NCBI RefSeq assembly: GCF_042683405.1
Contig: NZ_JBHUJS010000001.1
Coordinates: 1 to 64,000, forward strand
Length of the DNA: 64,000 bases
From: Telluria sp042683405
GTDB taxonomy: Bacteria > Pseudomonadota > Gammaproteobacteria > Burkholderiales > Burkholderiaceae_D
Direction of reading: 5' to 3'
Under the pieces are notes generated by a model that saw only the letters and a list, made by a program, of their open reading frames with translations, did no database searches and was not told the DNA's origin. A program made the translations under genes and the position numbers. Each line of letters begins with the position of its first letter. The first letter of the stretch is position 1. Positions 63,623 through 64,000 of the stretch are shown one piece after another.

Positions 63623-64000
63623 ATGCACAAGCTTTCCGCGATCGCCCTCTGCCTCGGCGCGGCCCATGCCAGCGCCGCCACCACCACCGTCGACTGCGGC
63701 CGCCTGCTCGACGTCAAGGCCGGCAAATGGCGCGAACGCGTCAGCATCGAGATCGAAAACGGCGTGATCAAGTCGGTCGGCCCGATGGTGCAGGCGCCCG
63801 GCCACATCGACCTGTCCGCCCAGTCCTGCATGCCCGGCTTTATCGACTCGCACGTGCACATGGTGTTCGAAACCGAGAAGGCGGCCGATGCGATGCGCCA
63901 CACGCTCAGCTCCAATCCTGCCGATTATGCCTACCGCTCGGTGCGCAATGCCGAGCGCACGCTCATGGCCGGCTTCACGACCGTGCGTGACCTCGGCGCT
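63623..64000 (+). CDS. secreted amidohydrolase-family protein (partial, cut by window end)
   Basis: 126 codons are visible. A signal peptide (HKLSAIALCLGAAHASA) is followed by the start of a metal-dependent amidohydrolase: DCGRLLDVKAGKWRE, SIEIENGVIKSVGP, CMPGFIDSHVHM with the HxH metal ligands, and AGFTTVRDLGA. These fit the imidazolonepropionase-like periplasmic group. AGGAG lies eight bases before ATG 63623. The promoter region carries the TetR operator at 63525-63552. The substrate cannot be told from this part. Confidence 0.85.
   Translation, partial: MHKLSAIALCLGAAHASAATTTVDCGRLLDVKAGKWRERVSIEIENGVIKSVGPMVQAPGHIDLSAQSCMPGFIDSHVHMVFETEKAADAMRHTLSSNPADYAYRSVRNAERTLMAGFTTVRDLGA

Overview
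This window is a GC-rich chromosomal segment that covers the replication-origin neighbourhood of a betaproteobacterium, most probably of the Oxalobacteraceae (Massilia/Telluria/Duganella-like). The assignment rests on the order mnmE-yidC-yidD-rnpA-rpmH (minus) next to dnaA-dnaN-gyrB (plus), on the style of the proteins (poly-Gly lipoprotein, fused MrpAB, STAS-MlaE), on a betaproteobacterial-type rRNA promoter at the left edge, and on two families of short palindromic repeats at gene ends. The genus is an inference; no 16S gene is in the window.

Layout. 1-250: rRNA operon promoter and boxA on the minus strand; the rRNA genes lie beyond the left edge. 252-9.9 kb: radical SAM protein, a four-gene MCE/Mla-like lipid transport operon, VanZ protein, thioredoxin-like ferredoxin, alpha/beta hydrolase, D,D-carboxypeptidase and aldo/keto reductase. 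9.9-15.7 kb: FrmR-like repressor, pssA, CAP-domain lipoprotein, small Cys-rich protein, YciI and VOC proteins, DUF1439 lipoprotein and a serine hydrolase. 15.8-25.4 kb: the origin block. 25.4-36.4 kb: an accessory stretch, all on the minus strand, with a PD-(D/E)XK nuclease-helicase fusion and a type VI secretion cluster, tssF-tssG-vgrG-phospholipase D effector-Sel1 immunity candidate. 36.5-45.5 kb: LpxR-like protein, chemoreceptor, PAP2 phosphatase, a transposase-derived remnant, folE, nudC and a double-PAS histidine kinase. 45.7-51.7 kb: six-gene Mrp cation/proton antiporter operon (A/B fused, C-G). 51.8-58.1 kb: DUF488 protein and a signalling cluster of a large hybrid kinase, CheR, CheB and a REC-kinase. 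58.2-64 kb: a broken hydrolase joined to a receiver-domain tail, ssb, SOS-type uvrA, and a TetR regulon with a small membrane protein and an amidohydrolase cut by the window end.

How the parts work together. The origin block couples replication initiation (DnaA), the sliding clamp and gyrase with ribosome/RNase P/membrane insertion genes. The T6SS block looks like one operon that delivers a Tle5-type phospholipase through its own VgrG, with the immunity gene last; the rest of the secretion machine is not here. The TetR gene, the small membrane protein and the amidohydrolase appear to form a regulon, because the same palindrome stands in front of the first two transcription units. The most interesting items are the nuclease-helicase, the vgrG-effector-immunity module, the TetR operators, the hydrolase/receiver deletion scar and the repeats that often double as terminators.
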